Shown piece by piece: positions 44,728-52,643 of a stretch of 64,000 bases of DNA. A model generated the notes under the pieces. It was not told the origin of the DNA. It ran no database searches and saw only the letters and a list, made by a program, of their open reading frames with translations. Positions within the stretch are counted from its first letter, which is position 1; each line of letters begins with the position of its first letter. A program made the position numbers and the translations under genes. Source of the stretch: Nonomuraea wenchangensis (GTDB taxonomy: Bacteria; Actinomycetota; Actinomycetes; Streptosporangiales; Streptosporangiaceae); NCBI RefSeq assembly GCF_900111685.1, contig NZ_FOHX01000004.1, positions 1-64,000 of the forward strand. The letters run 5' to 3'.

Positions 44728-46230
44728 CTACGGACGGTGCGCCTTGGCGGTTTGCCTGGATGCGGCCTTGCTGGTCATGGGCAGGCAGGGCGGGGTCTGG
44801 AAGACGACGCCGTCGAGGAAGTTGCCGAAGGTCGGCCTTCCGCCTGCGGCCGAGACCGACTCGAAGGCGAAGCGGGTGACGGTCTGTCCGGCGGGGACGA
44901 CGTAGGTGCCGCTGTAGTGGCCCCAGGCGGTGTTGCCGTCGGAGATGTCAGGGGAGGAGGCCCCGTTCGGGTTCTGGGGGGTGGTGGCGGCCGGGGAGCC
45001 GATGAGCACCCGCATCACGTCGGTGCCCAGGCGGCCGCGGTGATAGAGCGACCAGGTCATCACCGTGCCGGGGACGGTGGGGACGTCCTGGTAGAGCGTG
45101 GAGACCTCGTTGGCGTTCAGCTCGGCGAACTGCTGGCCGTCGGCGGCCGGGACGCCTTGGAAGCCGGTGCGCCAGAACTCCAGCTTGCGGTCGCCGGCGG
45201 TGGTGCGCCAGCCGATGGCGGGGTCGGTGGAGGCATCGGGCAGGATCTGGTAGTTGGTCACCGGCGGGGTCTCGAAGCTGCCGTTGACGAGGTTGATGGG
45301 CTTGCGGGTGCACTCGACGGTGACGGTGACCGTCGCGGTGCTGGTGCCGCAGGCGGTCTCGATGGTGTAGGTGAAGGTGTCGATGCCGGCGCGGTCCTTG
45401 TCCGGGGTGTAGATCACCTTGTCGCCGGAGATGGTCACCTTGCCGTGGGCGGGCTGGGTGACGGCGCTGATCGTCGGTGCCGTACCGGTGTCGTTGGCCA
45501 GGACGGGCACGGTGACAGGCGTGTCCTGAGTGGTGGAGGCGGTGTCGTCGGCGGCGTTGGTGGGCGAGATCGTGTTTCCGCTGACGATCTGGATGGGCGG
45601 AGCGGCGGCGTTGTTGCCGAGCTGGCCCGGGAGCGCGATGACGCTGCTGATGCCGCTCGGCCGGATGGTCATGCTGCGCCCGACGGTTCCGGGGTTGACG
45701 CGGAAGGTGATGACCGTCGGCCCGGGGTCGGTCTTGCCGCCCGGCGAACGGACGGTCAGGGTGTTGCCGGCGAGGGAGCCGTTCTGCACCTGTCCTACGA
45801 CGGTGGCGTTGGCCACCAGGGACGACACGTCCCAGGTGGTGGTGTAGGAGCTGACGACCAGCGGCCACTTCGCGGTCTGGTGCCTCAGCGTGAGGGTGAA
45901 CGTGCCGCCCGGCGCGATCCGCCCGCCCCAGAGGCTGGGTGAGGTGGTGACCGAGATGGTCCCGTTGCCCAGTCGCCAGCCGGCCACGTTCTTCCAGTAG
46001 TACTCGACGGGGTAGTTGGCCTGGCCGTGCTGGACGCAGGGGCCGGCGGCCCGGTGGAGGGCTTCGCGCGGCGAGGTGGCGCCGGCGGCCGTGCGGGCGT
46101 CGGCCTGCGCCGGTGAGGTGGCGGAGGGCGCGGCGAGCAGGGGGAGCAGGAGAGCGCCGGTGAGGGTTGCCGTCGCCACGGCTCTGGCCCGGAAGGCGCG
46201 GCGGTGTCGGGGACGCGATGTGGGGGTCAT
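44728..46230 (-). CDS. Secreted NGSFE-domain protein with cadherin-like repeat
   Basis: The 500-residue protein has a twin-arginine-free Sec-type signal peptide (RRAFRARAVATATLTGALLLPLLAAPSATSPAQA). A beta-rich N-terminal part follows, then a cadherin-like VCBS repeat (TPVTVPVLANDTGTAPTISAVTQPAHGKVTISGDKVIYTPDKDRAGIDTFTYTIE) and a C-terminal NGSFE domain (VNGSFETPPVTNYQILPDA...GNFLDGVVF) closely similar to that of the downstream gene. ATG 46230 follows GTGAGGA. The 288 bases between the two genes (44440-44727) hold no gene I can support. Confidence 0.82.
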   Translation of the reverse strand: MTPTSRPRHRRAFRARAVATATLTGALLLPLLAAPSATSPAQADARTAAGATSPREALHRAAGPCVQHGQANYPVEYYWKNVAGWRLGNGTISVTTSPSLWGGRIAPGGTFTLTLRHQTAKWPLVVSSYTTTWDVSSLVANATVVGQVQNGSLAGNTLTVRSPGGKTDPGPTVITFRVNPGTVGRSMTIRPSGISSVIALPGQLGNNAAAPPIQIVSGNTISPTNAADDTASTTQDTPVTVPVLANDTGTAPTISAVTQPAHGKVTISGDKVIYTPDKDRAGIDTFTYTIETACGTSTATVTVTVECTRKPINLVNGSFETPPVTNYQILPDASTDPAIGWRTTAGDRKLEFWRTGFQGVPAADGQQFAELNANEVSTLYQDVPTVPGTVMTWSLYHRGRLGTDVMRVLIGSPAATTPQNPNGASSPDISDGNTAWGHYSGTYVVPAGQTVTRFAFESVSAAGGRPTFGNFLDGVVFQTPPCLPMTSKAASRQTAKAHRP

Positions 46231-46257
46231 GGTGTCCTCACTATGAGTAGTCAATTA

Positions 46258-46275
46258 GTAACTATCCGTAGTTAC
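46258..46275. promoter_or_regulatory. Inverted repeat upstream of the secreted NGSFE gene
   Basis: GTAACT-atccgt-AGTTAC is an inverted repeat with six-base arms, 28 bases upstream of the start at 46230, in an AT-richer stretch. The position suggests an operator or promoter element. No cognate regulator is identifiable. Confidence 0.35.
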
Positions 46276-46402
46276 GGGCGAGAGCGCAAGGGGTCTCACC
46301 GCGCCATCTCAAGCGCAGCCATCAAGGCCGTACGGCCACCTCTCGGCCTTCACACCCGCTTCGCCGCCGTCATGGCGGCCACCCTCGGAGGACCAAGCCC
46401 AC

Positions 46403-46714
46403 ATGACCTCTCGTGCCCTGCTCGCCCCGACGGGCGAGAACAGCAGGGTCGTGCCCGTTTCGGCGGTGCACCCGTACGAGGCGGAGGGCCAGCAGGTCCG
46501 CGCCCGCCTAAGGGAGGAGACCGGCACCGACCTCGATGTGGACGACTTCGTCGCCGACGTGTCGGACGCGGGTCTGGTGGCCGAGGTCGAGGGACGTCCC
46601 GTACCGAGCCCGCCGCCACTGCGACCGGCCTTCCCCCGGCTCCAGCCCAGGCGCGTGCGCCGGACGCCGCATCCCGCGCCGCACCTGGCCCTGTCGGTCC
46701 CGGCCGCGACATGA
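46403..46714 (+). pseudogene. PqqD-like fragment, possible remnant of an M50-type protease gene
   Basis: The 103-residue reading frame contains TGTDLDVDDFVADVSDAGLVAEVEGRPVP. This resembles the end of the PqqD-like domain of peptide M50 proteases, such as the VDLPSFVATLAELGFL segment at 29187-30437. It then passes into RPAFPRLQPRRVRRTPHPAP and stops before any membrane helix. GGAGGA precedes the ATG, so a short expressed protein is possible. I consider it a truncated remnant with modest confidence. Confidence 0.4.
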
Positions 46715-46852
46715 AGGCATGAACTGAACGTCCCGCTTGACTCGAAAATGCACGAGTTCTTGCCCGGTCTTGTCCAGGTGTAGTGATCCACGCCAGAATC
46801 AGTTCAGCCTTCAACTACTGGGTTGGAGCGTCACCGCACGGATAGGAGAGGC

Positions 46853-47281
46853 ATGAAGCGCACCATCTCCGTTCTCGTCGCCACCGTCGCCCTCGGCGCC
46901 ACGCTCACCGGCACCAGTCCCGCATCCGCATCCACCTCAGCCATCGACTGCGCAGCAGGCGGATACACCCGGGTCCTGAACAGCTACGTCCCCACCAACG
47001 TCGAGAGGCCCGCGATCGACGGCCGCAGCTACAACATCGGCGGCCCATTGGCGTACACGTACGAGATCTGCCTCGACATCCCGGACACCTCGACCTTCAC
47101 GATCGAGGTACGGATCTGGAACAACGGCTCACAGAGCTCGTTCGTGGACGACCGGCCCGGGGACAAGATCTTCCGCTACTCGCTTGCCCCCAACAGCTTC
47201 TGGCAGGTCTACGGCACGCTGACCGGACCCGGCAGCACCTACCTCTACTACACCTGGCACGAGAAGCAGATCCCGGCCTGA
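46853..47281 (+). CDS. Small secreted protein of unknown function
   Basis: The 142-residue protein has a clear signal peptide (MKRTISVLVATVALGATLTGTSPASAS) and a mature part of about 115 residues containing two Cys (IDCAAGG and YEICLDIP), aromatic residues and a beta-rich pattern. I do not recognise the family. AGGAGAGGC precedes ATG 46853. A strong hairpin terminator follows at 47321. Confidence 0.75.
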   Translation: MKRTISVLVATVALGATLTGTSPASASTSAIDCAAGGYTRVLNSYVPTNVERPAIDGRSYNIGGPLAYTYEICLDIPDTSTFTIEVRIWNNGSQSSFVDDRPGDKIFRYSLAPNSFWQVYGTLTGPGSTYLYYTWHEKQIPA

Positions 47282-47320
47282 CGCGGGCCGTTACTGAATC
47301 CCACCCGCTACGTAGATGGC

Positions 47321-47355
47321 AAAGGCCACATCCCGCTTACGGGGATGTGGCCTTT
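47321..47355. terminator. Strong bidirectional hairpin terminator
   Basis: AAAGGCCACATCCC pairs perfectly with GGGATGTGGCCTTT (14-base stem, loop of about seven bases). It lies 40 bases after the secreted protein gene and 25 before the end of the convergent gene, so it can end both transcripts. Confidence 0.75.
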
Positions 47356-47379
47356 GACCTGGAGTGGAGCCCACCGTGT

Positions 47380-47730
47380 TCAGTGATCGTCGAGCAGCGG
47401 GTCTGCTTCACGATTCCGTTCGCCGAGCCGGCTCTCGATCTCGGCGGCCAATACGACCATGTCTCGCCCATGTGTGTAGTACTTGATCGCATATTGGTCA
47501 TCGATTACCAAGAGGACCTTCTCGAACGCCGACGTCAGCCGTGTCAGGTGAGAGCGACGCCGTGCGCTGAGCGGACCCTCAAGGACACCCGCAGCGAGGC
47601 CATAGGCGTCCGCGTCGAGCATCACCATGTCCTGGTCCTCGATATCGAGGCCACGGAAGCCCGGCGGGAACGGCATGGCCATGTGCTCGGTCATCATGTG
47701 CGAGAGTGCGGCAAGCTTCTCTGCCAACAT
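47380..47730 (-). CDS. Hypothetical soluble protein
   Basis: The 116-residue protein (MLAEKLAALSHMMTEHMAMPFPPGFRG...) has no membrane segment and looks mixed alpha/beta, with RSHLTRLTSAFEKVLLVIDDQYAIKYYTHGRDMVVLAAEIE. GGGAGG lies nine bases before the ATG, supporting the start. I do not recognise a family or function. It is divergent from the HIT gene. Confidence 0.65.
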   Translation of the reverse strand: MLAEKLAALSHMMTEHMAMPFPPGFRGLDIEDQDMVMLDADAYGLAAGVLEGPLSARRRSHLTRLTSAFEKVLLVIDDQYAIKYYTHGRDMVVLAAEIESRLGERNREADPLLDDH

Positions 47731-47850
47731 GCAGTAAATCCTCCCAAGGCAAGGGACGACTGCGCGGGGCGAGGCCATTGCTGACCGTCCTTGATAGCAC
47801 GACGATCATGTCGTGATCAGAGTTGAGAACTCTATCCAGAAAGGGCCGTG

Positions 47851-48351
47851 ATGACTGGTCCGATCAAGCGAGTGCCGTTCGACGTGGAAAACTACAGCCG
47901 CCGTTCCCGTACGGGGCCGTGCTTCATCTGCGCGATCGTCAGCGGAGATCCCGCCCAGCCGGAGGAAATCGTCTACGACGACGGCGAGCACATCGCGTTT
48001 CTTGCCCGCTTTGCCGCGCTGCCGGGCTATGTCCTCGTAGCACCCAAAGCCCACATCGAACACGTCGTCCGAGACCTTACTGAGAACCAGTTCGTCGCGG
48101 TGATGCGGATTGTGCGCCAAGTCGCTCTGGCTCTGGAGGCGAGCGTGCCCTGCGAGCGAACGTACCTGTTGTCCTTGGGCAGCCAGCAGGGAAACGCCCA
48201 CCTGCACTGGCACGTCGCGGCTCTGCCGCCTGGTGTGCCGTACGAACAGCAGCAGTACCACGCACTCATGGCAGAGAACGGGATCATCGAGCACACCCCC
48301 GAGGAAGCCGCCGCCCTGGCCACCACCATACGGAATGCCTTGGACGCATAG
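47851..48351 (+). CDS. HIT-family nucleotide hydrolase
   Basis: The 166-residue protein begins with a CFICAIVSG segment, has LPGYVLVAPKAHIEHV and carries the histidine triad in NAHLHWHVAALPPG (HLHWHV, His-x-His-x-His). HIT proteins hydrolyse or transfer nucleotidyl groups from dinucleotides and nucleoside phosphoramidates. AAAGGG lies upstream of ATG 47851. The single CxxC may bind metal with a missing second pair. Confidence 0.92.
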   Translation: MTGPIKRVPFDVENYSRRSRTGPCFICAIVSGDPAQPEEIVYDDGEHIAFLARFAALPGYVLVAPKAHIEHVVRDLTENQFVAVMRIVRQVALALEASVPCERTYLLSLGSQQGNAHLHWHVAALPPGVPYEQQQYHALMAENGIIEHTPEEAAALATTIRNALDA

Positions 48352-48371
48352 CTGGTGCGCGCAAATGGCCG

Positions 48372-48778
48372 TCAGTACGCCTGCAACTCCAGAAGATTGC
48401 CCTCCGGGTCACGCAGGTGTGCCGTACGAAGGCCGGCGCCCCACTCCGGCCGGTCCACCGGCGGTGCCACGCCCAGGCCACCCTGACGCAGGCAGAACCG
48501 GTAGCCGGCATCCACGTCCGCCACCCGGCTGACGAACATCACCACGTCCTGCGCCGCAGAGCCGTGCCCCGGCAGGTGTGCGGTGCCAGCCACCCGGGCC
48601 ATGGCCTCGCGGTCGAACAGCGTCAGCACACCCTGCCCGCCGACGTCCCAGTGAGCGTACGGACGGCTTCGGTGCCCTTCATCCGCTCGGCGCCGATCAG
48701 CTCGGGGAGCACGGCGTCATAGAAGCGAAAGGCGGCAGCGAAGTCACCGGCCAGCAAACGAGGGTGGAACCCGTCCAT
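48372..48778 (-). pseudogene. VOC (glyoxalase-like) gene, frameshifted
   Basis: The 5' part encodes MDGFHPRLLAGDFAAAFRFYDAVLPELIG and ERMKGTEAVR, then reads into a stop. In a second frame, starting near 48660, YAHWDVGGQGVLTLFDREAM continues to the end (PEWGAGLRTAHLRDPEGNLLELQAY). Together they give one complete VOC protein of about 134 residues, so a single frameshift near 48655-48665 breaks the gene. A sequencing error cannot be excluded. It is divergent from a MarR gene and shares its operator-like repeat. Confidence 0.75.
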
Positions 48779-48791
48779 TCCCGCTCCAATC

Positions 48792-48824
48792 GTAGGTCCA
48801 CACCAATGATAGGTGTGAACCTAC
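48792..48824. promoter_or_regulatory. MarR operator candidate
   Basis: GTAGGTCCACACC and GGTGTGAACCTAC form a 13-base inverted repeat with one mismatch around a seven-base centre. It lies between the divergent VOC pseudogene and the MarR gene. TACAAT (48822-48827) overlaps its right end and could be the -10 of a leaderless marR transcript. Confidence 0.6.
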
Positions 48825-48833
48825 AATAACTTG

Positions 48834-49280
48834 GTGACCAAGACACCACCCCGCCTGGCGGCGCTGACCCCCTACCTGCTGTCCAAAACCGGCAAGGCCG
48901 TACGCGGCCGTGTCGCCTCCCGGCTCGCCCTGCGTGGAGTGCGCATGTGGCACATGGCGATCCTGGACGCCCTGGCCGACTCCGGCCCGCGCTCACAGCG
49001 GGACCTCGCCGTCACACTGGCGATCGACCCCAGCGACGTGACCAAGGTGCTGGACGAACTGGTCTCCGCCGGCCACGTCGAACGCACCCGCGACCCGCGA
49101 GACCGCCGCCGCATCCACGTCAAGCTCACCCCCGCGGGATCCGACACCCTCGCCGACCTGGCCACCGAAGTGTCAGCGGTCGAGGACGAGGTGCTGGCAC
49201 CTCTGGACGCCGCGGAACGCGCCCAGCTCCACACTTTGCTGACCAGGGTCTTCCTCCACATCGAGGATGCCCGCGGATAG
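48834..49280 (+). CDS. MarR-family regulator
   Basis: The 148-residue protein has the MarR winged helix: MWHMAILDALADSGPRSQRDLAVTLAIDPSDVTKVLDELVSAGHVERTRDPRDRRRIHVKLTPAGSDTLADLA. The wing is DPRDRRRIHVKLT. It starts at GTG 48834 (or TTG 48831) with no ribosome site, consistent with a leaderless mRNA. It probably represses itself and the divergent, now broken, VOC gene. Confidence 0.92.
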   Translation: MTKTPPRLAALTPYLLSKTGKAVRGRVASRLALRGVRMWHMAILDALADSGPRSQRDLAVTLAIDPSDVTKVLDELVSAGHVERTRDPRDRRRIHVKLTPAGSDTLADLATEVSAVEDEVLAPLDAAERAQLHTLLTRVFLHIEDARG

Positions 49281-49324
49281 GGCCGGCCTCCGCCCCTGCG
49301 GAGGCCGATCTGCTGAGAACTTGA

Positions 49325-49630
49325 TCAGTCGACGCACATCGCGTTGTGGGTGGAGTCGAAGACCCATGTGCCGCCACCTGGAGAGGAATAGATCAGCATC
49401 GCGCTGTAGGTCCCAGGGGTGCAGTCGTGGCCGACCGCGAGGACGGCCTGCCGGGCCCGCTGTTCGGCCGCCGCCAGCCCGGCGGCGTAGGTGCTGCCCG
49501 CCCCCCGAGCAGTGGCGCTGCGGGGAGTGTCATAGCCGTCGGCATGCGCGGCCACGGTCGTGGTTGCCAGGCCGAGCGCGACCACCGCTGAGACGAGGCC
49601 CAGCCGGTGGAGCCAAGTGACTTTCTGCAT
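49325..49630 (-). CDS. Small secreted protein
   Basis: The 101-residue protein has a signal peptide (MQKVTWLHRLGLVSAVVALGLATTTVAAHA) and a mature part of about 70 residues with two Cys (VGHDCTPG and NAMCVD) that could form one disulfide. AAGGAGAAGC precedes the ATG. I do not recognise the family. Confidence 0.75.
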   Translation of the reverse strand: MQKVTWLHRLGLVSAVVALGLATTTVAAHADGYDTPRSATARGAGSTYAAGLAAAEQRARQAVLAVGHDCTPGTYSAMLIYSSPGGGTWVFDSTHNAMCVD

Positions 49631-49741
49631 GCTTCTCCTTACGCGGGACGGGCAGTTGATCGATCAAAAGAGATTTAGCGCAGGTCGATATAGCGGCGAT
49701 ATTGACCACTTGGTCACAAAAATCTGGCGGCCGTTGTCCTC

Positions 49742-49870
49742 ATGATGAAGCACATGGTTAAGCCCCAACGCTTTGACCTGCAGGTTGAAATCGCCGAGAC
49801 ATCTGAAATTACTGAATTACGCGGAACGCGGGCACGAGGAGCCTCGGTGCGCCAGGGGCACGGCGAATAG
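49742..49870 (+). CDS. Possible short peptide with an FDLxVEI leader-like motif
   Basis: A 42-codon frame (second ATG at 49754) encodes MVKPQRFDLQVEIAETSEI followed by a charged tail, TELRGTRARGASVRQGHGE. FDLxVEI resembles the FNLD-type box in lanthipeptide leaders. The tail has no Cys and only a few Ser/Thr, there is no ribosome site, and no modification gene is close. It may be a remnant or chance. The rest of the gap 49631-50023 shows nothing else I can support. Confidence 0.25.
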   Translation: MMKHMVKPQRFDLQVEIAETSEITELRGTRARGASVRQGHGE

Positions 49871-50023
49871 CCGCGATGAAACGACCGTGAGGGCACGACA
49901 ACCAGGCTCCGAAGGTAACTCGACGAGAGACGTGAACACGTTCGCTGCCGCCCTCTCATCGTTTCCCTGCCTCTCGCCGCCTCTTGGCTCCCCGAAGCCT
50001 CGCAGTACTTCACCTATTACGAC

Positions 50024-50535
50024 GTGAACGGCGTCGCGGTGGTGATGAGCACCGTGGAGAAGCAGGTTGACTCAGACGGTATGGAATGTGTCGGTGACGG
50101 CCCGTGGCAGCACTACTACATGGGTTCACATGAATTTGATTCTGACCTCTTGCAGAGGGCGGCCGATGTAGCCGAGTCACTGCTGGAACATGACGGCCTG
50201 AACCTGCCGGACATCTTTGCCCGCTTTCAACGGTGGGCCACTGATGAGCCCAAGGACGTCGGACTACAGACCGAAGATGTACTGACCCGCGGACTGCCCT
50301 GGGACCAGGCCGCCGCCGCCCACTACCCAGCGGCCACCGAGCCGCGGGTAATGGCGCTCTGATGCGGGCCTCGCTGTCGGCGGTGTACTTCGCCCGCGAC
50401 GGACGGCAGGCCACCATGGACGCCGCTCGGCACATCGCCGCCCTCACCTACGGGGATCCGGCGGCATGGGAAGGCACCGCGATCCCAGGACAGGCCCCAG
50501 GCCAACTTTCCCGGCCCCCCGGTCTCACGGACTGA
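50024..50535 (+). pseudogene. ADP-ribosylglycohydrolase-like gene, frameshifted and truncated
   Basis: The first frame contains LLEHDGLNLPDIFARFQRWATDEPKDVGLQTEDVL and GLPWDQAAAAHY. After a frame change near 50335-50345 a second frame continues AGNGALMRASLSAVYFARDG and HIAALTYGDPAAWEG to a stop at 50535. These are consecutive conserved blocks of the ADP-ribosylglycohydrolase family, including the GNGxLMR core. The N-terminal metal-binding block and the C-terminal third are absent, so the gene is decayed. Confidence 0.7.
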
Positions 50536-50645
50536 GCGGTCATGATGTCGTCGGCGCCGAACTCCGTCGCGTCCGGCCGGCCAGCGGGAACGTTCCTGGC
50601 GGGCAGCGGCCGAACGCGACCGCGAGGGAGTCGTCGTGGTGTGGT

Positions 50646-51044
50646 TCAGTTCGTTGCCCGGGCTCGTTCGAGTTTGGGACTGTCGGCGAGTTTGAGCCAG
50701 ACGACTCCGGTGACGATCACGGCCAGCCAGAATCCCTTGAGGGGGGTGAGGGTTTCGTCGAAGAAGACCGGTCCGAGGAGCGCTGCTCCGATGGCACCGA
50801 GGCCGGCCCAGACGGCGTAGCCGATGCCGACGTCGATCCTCTTCAGGGCGACGCTGAGGAAGAACAGCGTGAACAGGAAGAAGACGATCGCGACGATCGA
50901 CCAGGCAGGGTTGGTGAAGCCTTGGCTGCCGTTGACGCTGAGGGCGTAGCCAACCTCGAAGGCTCCGGCCAGGAGCAGTGCCGCCCAGGGGCCGGCCTTC
51001 TTTTCCGTGCCGGGCGGGGTGAGGGTCTGTGATGTGGTGGTCAT
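50646..51044 (-). CDS. SMR-family transporter subunit
   Basis: The 132-residue protein has four membrane helices and the SMR pattern (WAALLLAGAFEVGYALSVNGSQGFTN; VDVGIGYAVWAGLGAIGAALLGPVFFDE), with the conserved Glu in the first helix. It extends some 17 residues beyond usual SMR length at its N-terminus. With the adjacent SMR gene 40 bases upstream it probably makes a heterodimeric exporter of the EbrAB type. The substrate is likely a cationic or guanidinium-type compound. Confidence 0.9.
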   Translation of the reverse strand: MTTTSQTLTPPGTEKKAGPWAALLLAGAFEVGYALSVNGSQGFTNPAWSIVAIVFFLFTLFFLSVALKRIDVGIGYAVWAGLGAIGAALLGPVFFDETLTPLKGFWLAVIVTGVVWLKLADSPKLERARATN

Positions 51045-51084
51045 AGGGATTCGTGTCCTTTTGCGGTGATCGGATGAGCAGGAA

Positions 51085-51405
51085 CTAGACGGTTCCGGCG
51101 AGGTTGAGGCCGACGACTCCGGCGATCACGATGGCAATGCCGAGGAGCTTCTTCCAGGTCAGGCGCTGGGAGAGGAAGAGGGCGCCGATCATGACTATCC
51201 CGACGCCTGCCAGGGAGGTCCACAGGGCGTAGCCGACACCGACGTCGAAGGTCAGCAGGGCGAGACTGAGGAAGAAGGTGGCGATCGCGCCGCTGACCAG
51301 GGTGCCGATGGTCCACCACAGTTTCGTGAAGCCTTGCGCCTTGCCCGCCGCGATGCCGACGGCGATCTCGAAGATGACGGCGATGCCCAGGTAGAGCCAG
51401 CTCAT
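51085..51405 (-). CDS. SMR-family transporter subunit
   Basis: The 106-residue protein has four helices: LYLGIAVIFEIAVGIAAGKAQGFTKLWWTIG with the key Glu, and VGVGYALWTSLAGVGIVMIGALFL. It is the paired partner of the downstream SMR gene. Its start overlaps the deaminase stop by four bases (ATGA), so it belongs to the same operon. Confidence 0.9.
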   Translation of the reverse strand: MSWLYLGIAVIFEIAVGIAAGKAQGFTKLWWTIGTLVSGAIATFFLSLALLTFDVGVGYALWTSLAGVGIVMIGALFLSQRLTWKKLLGIAIVIAGVVGLNLAGTV

Positions 51406-51932
51406 GATGGTGTTCCTCTCGATTTGGTGGCCGGACGCGCGGGCGCGTTCCTGGCGGTGATGGTGGTGTGCAGGTAGCGGGTGAACGGCTCGTCGCCGCG
51501 CGCAACGGGCAATGGGCGCAGCAGTTCGGCCCGGTGTTCATCGGTGATGCCGAACGCTGGATAGCTGGCCCGGTAGTCGAAGCCGAAGGCGGCGACCTCA
51601 TCGCGATCGACAGCGACATAGATCGCCTCGACGCCGTGGTCGATCGCGTACCGGTAGCACAGCCCGCACGGCTCCCCGGTAGCCAGCAGCGCGGTGCCGG
51701 TCAGGGTGTCGAGACCATGGGTGGTCATGGCGCCGCGCATCGCGACGACCTCGGCGTGCGCGGTCGGGTCGCCAGTCTCCTGGACCCGGTTGACTCCGAA
51801 CTCCGAGATCACCTTCCCGATGGCCTCGACGACGACGCCGACGAAGGGCAGCCCACCGGCCGCGACGTGGGCGATGCAGGCCTCGACAGCCAGGTCCATG
51901 ACCGCCTCCAGGTCGGCTGCGGACACGGTCAT
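51402..51932 (-). CDS. Cytidine/guanine deaminase-like zinc enzyme
   Basis: The 176-residue protein has the deaminase zinc motif HAEVVAMRGA and later GEPCGLCYRYAI (H-A-E with P-C-x2-C). This is the tRNA-adenosine/guanine/dCMP deaminase superfamily. It is coupled to DsbA upstream and SMR downstream by four-base overlaps. The combination of deaminase, DsbA and SMR pair suggests a detoxification operon; the substrate is unknown. Confidence 0.87.
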   Translation of the reverse strand: MTVSAADLEAVMDLAVEACIAHVAAGGLPFVGVVVEAIGKVISEFGVNRVQETGDPTAHAEVVAMRGAMTTHGLDTLTGTALLATGEPCGLCYRYAIDHGVEAIYVAVDRDEVAAFGFDYRASYPAFGITDEHRAELLRPLPVARGDEPFTRYLHTTITARNAPARPATKSRGTPS

Positions 51933-52564
51933 GGCCGGCTCTCCGCCCGCGGAGCGTGGTGTCCTGCCTCTTGCGCGGTGAACTGGTCGACGACCTTCTT
52001 CAACCGGGTCGCCGACGGAACCCCACGCAGGATGTGCCCCCCGATGACGATGCCGGGCACCGCGTCGATCCCGACGACGTTCACGGCATAGTCCTGGTCT
52101 CTACGCTGTCGAACCCGGCGCTCCTCGCTGTGGAGTGCCTGTTCCGCCTCGGCGCGGTCGAGGCCGACCGAGGTGGCGACGTCGATGATCACTTCGTCCT
52201 CACCGATGTTCCGGTCCTGTTGGAAGAAGGCCTTGAACATCGCCTCGGTGTAGACCTCGGCTTTGCCCCGTTCCTGGGCGAGCTGCAGCACCATGAACGG
52301 CTTCTCGGTACGGGGCTGCGGCGAGACCGAGGGCAGTGTCATCGGCACGCCGACACGCTCTGCCATCGGGTACACCGCGTCCTTCCACACCCGCGGCAAG
52401 TACTCGTCTTCCGGTCGCAAGGTGGGCACCGGGTCAGGGCGCAGCTCGAACGGGCGAATCGTCACCCTCACATCGCGCTCACGCCTGAGCTCTTCGATCG
52501 CTGGTTCGACGAGGAAGCAGAAGGGGCAGACGTAGTCAATGAACACATCAACCTGGGTGGTCAA
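51929..52564 (-). CDS. DsbA/FrnE-like oxidoreductase
   Basis: The 211-residue protein has a thioredoxin-fold active site DYVCPFCFLVEPAIEEL (C-P-F-C), a central helical insertion and the cis-Pro loop AVPGIVIGGHILRGV. FrnE-type DsbA proteins are cytosolic disulfide isomerase-like. The TTG start at 52564 has AAGGA eight bases upstream. It is the second gene of a leftward operon after marR, with a palindromic site between them. Confidence 0.9.
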   Translation of the reverse strand: MTTQVDVFIDYVCPFCFLVEPAIEELRRERDVRVTIRPFELRPDPVPTLRPEDEYLPRVWKDAVYPMAERVGVPMTLPSVSPQPRTEKPFMVLQLAQERGKAEVYTEAMFKAFFQQDRNIGEDEVIIDVATSVGLDRAEAEQALHSEERRVRQRRDQDYAVNVVGIDAVPGIVIGGHILRGVPSATRLKKVVDQFTAQEAGHHAPRAESRP

Positions 52565-52585
52565 GGCACGATCCTTTGAGACTAG

Positions 52586-52607
52586 ATGTCTGTACATGCA
52601 GATACAT
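52586..52607. promoter_or_regulatory. MarR operator candidate upstream of dsbA-like gene
   Basis: A 22-base imperfect palindrome with ATGT/ACAT ends and a CATG centre (16 of 22 positions symmetrical) lies 22 bases upstream of the DsbA start. A related TGTGCATGCA sequence sits at the start of the marR gene near 53110. The two could be paired sites for autorepression. Confidence 0.45.
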
Positions 52608-52643
52608 TGCCGGCGAAAGACGCCGCGGTGCCGCTCCGCGGCG

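Noticed and set aside
46309..46791. A 160-codon minus frame opposite the PqqD-like fragment
   Set aside because: No ribosome site, no motifs, and composition expected of an antisense shadow.
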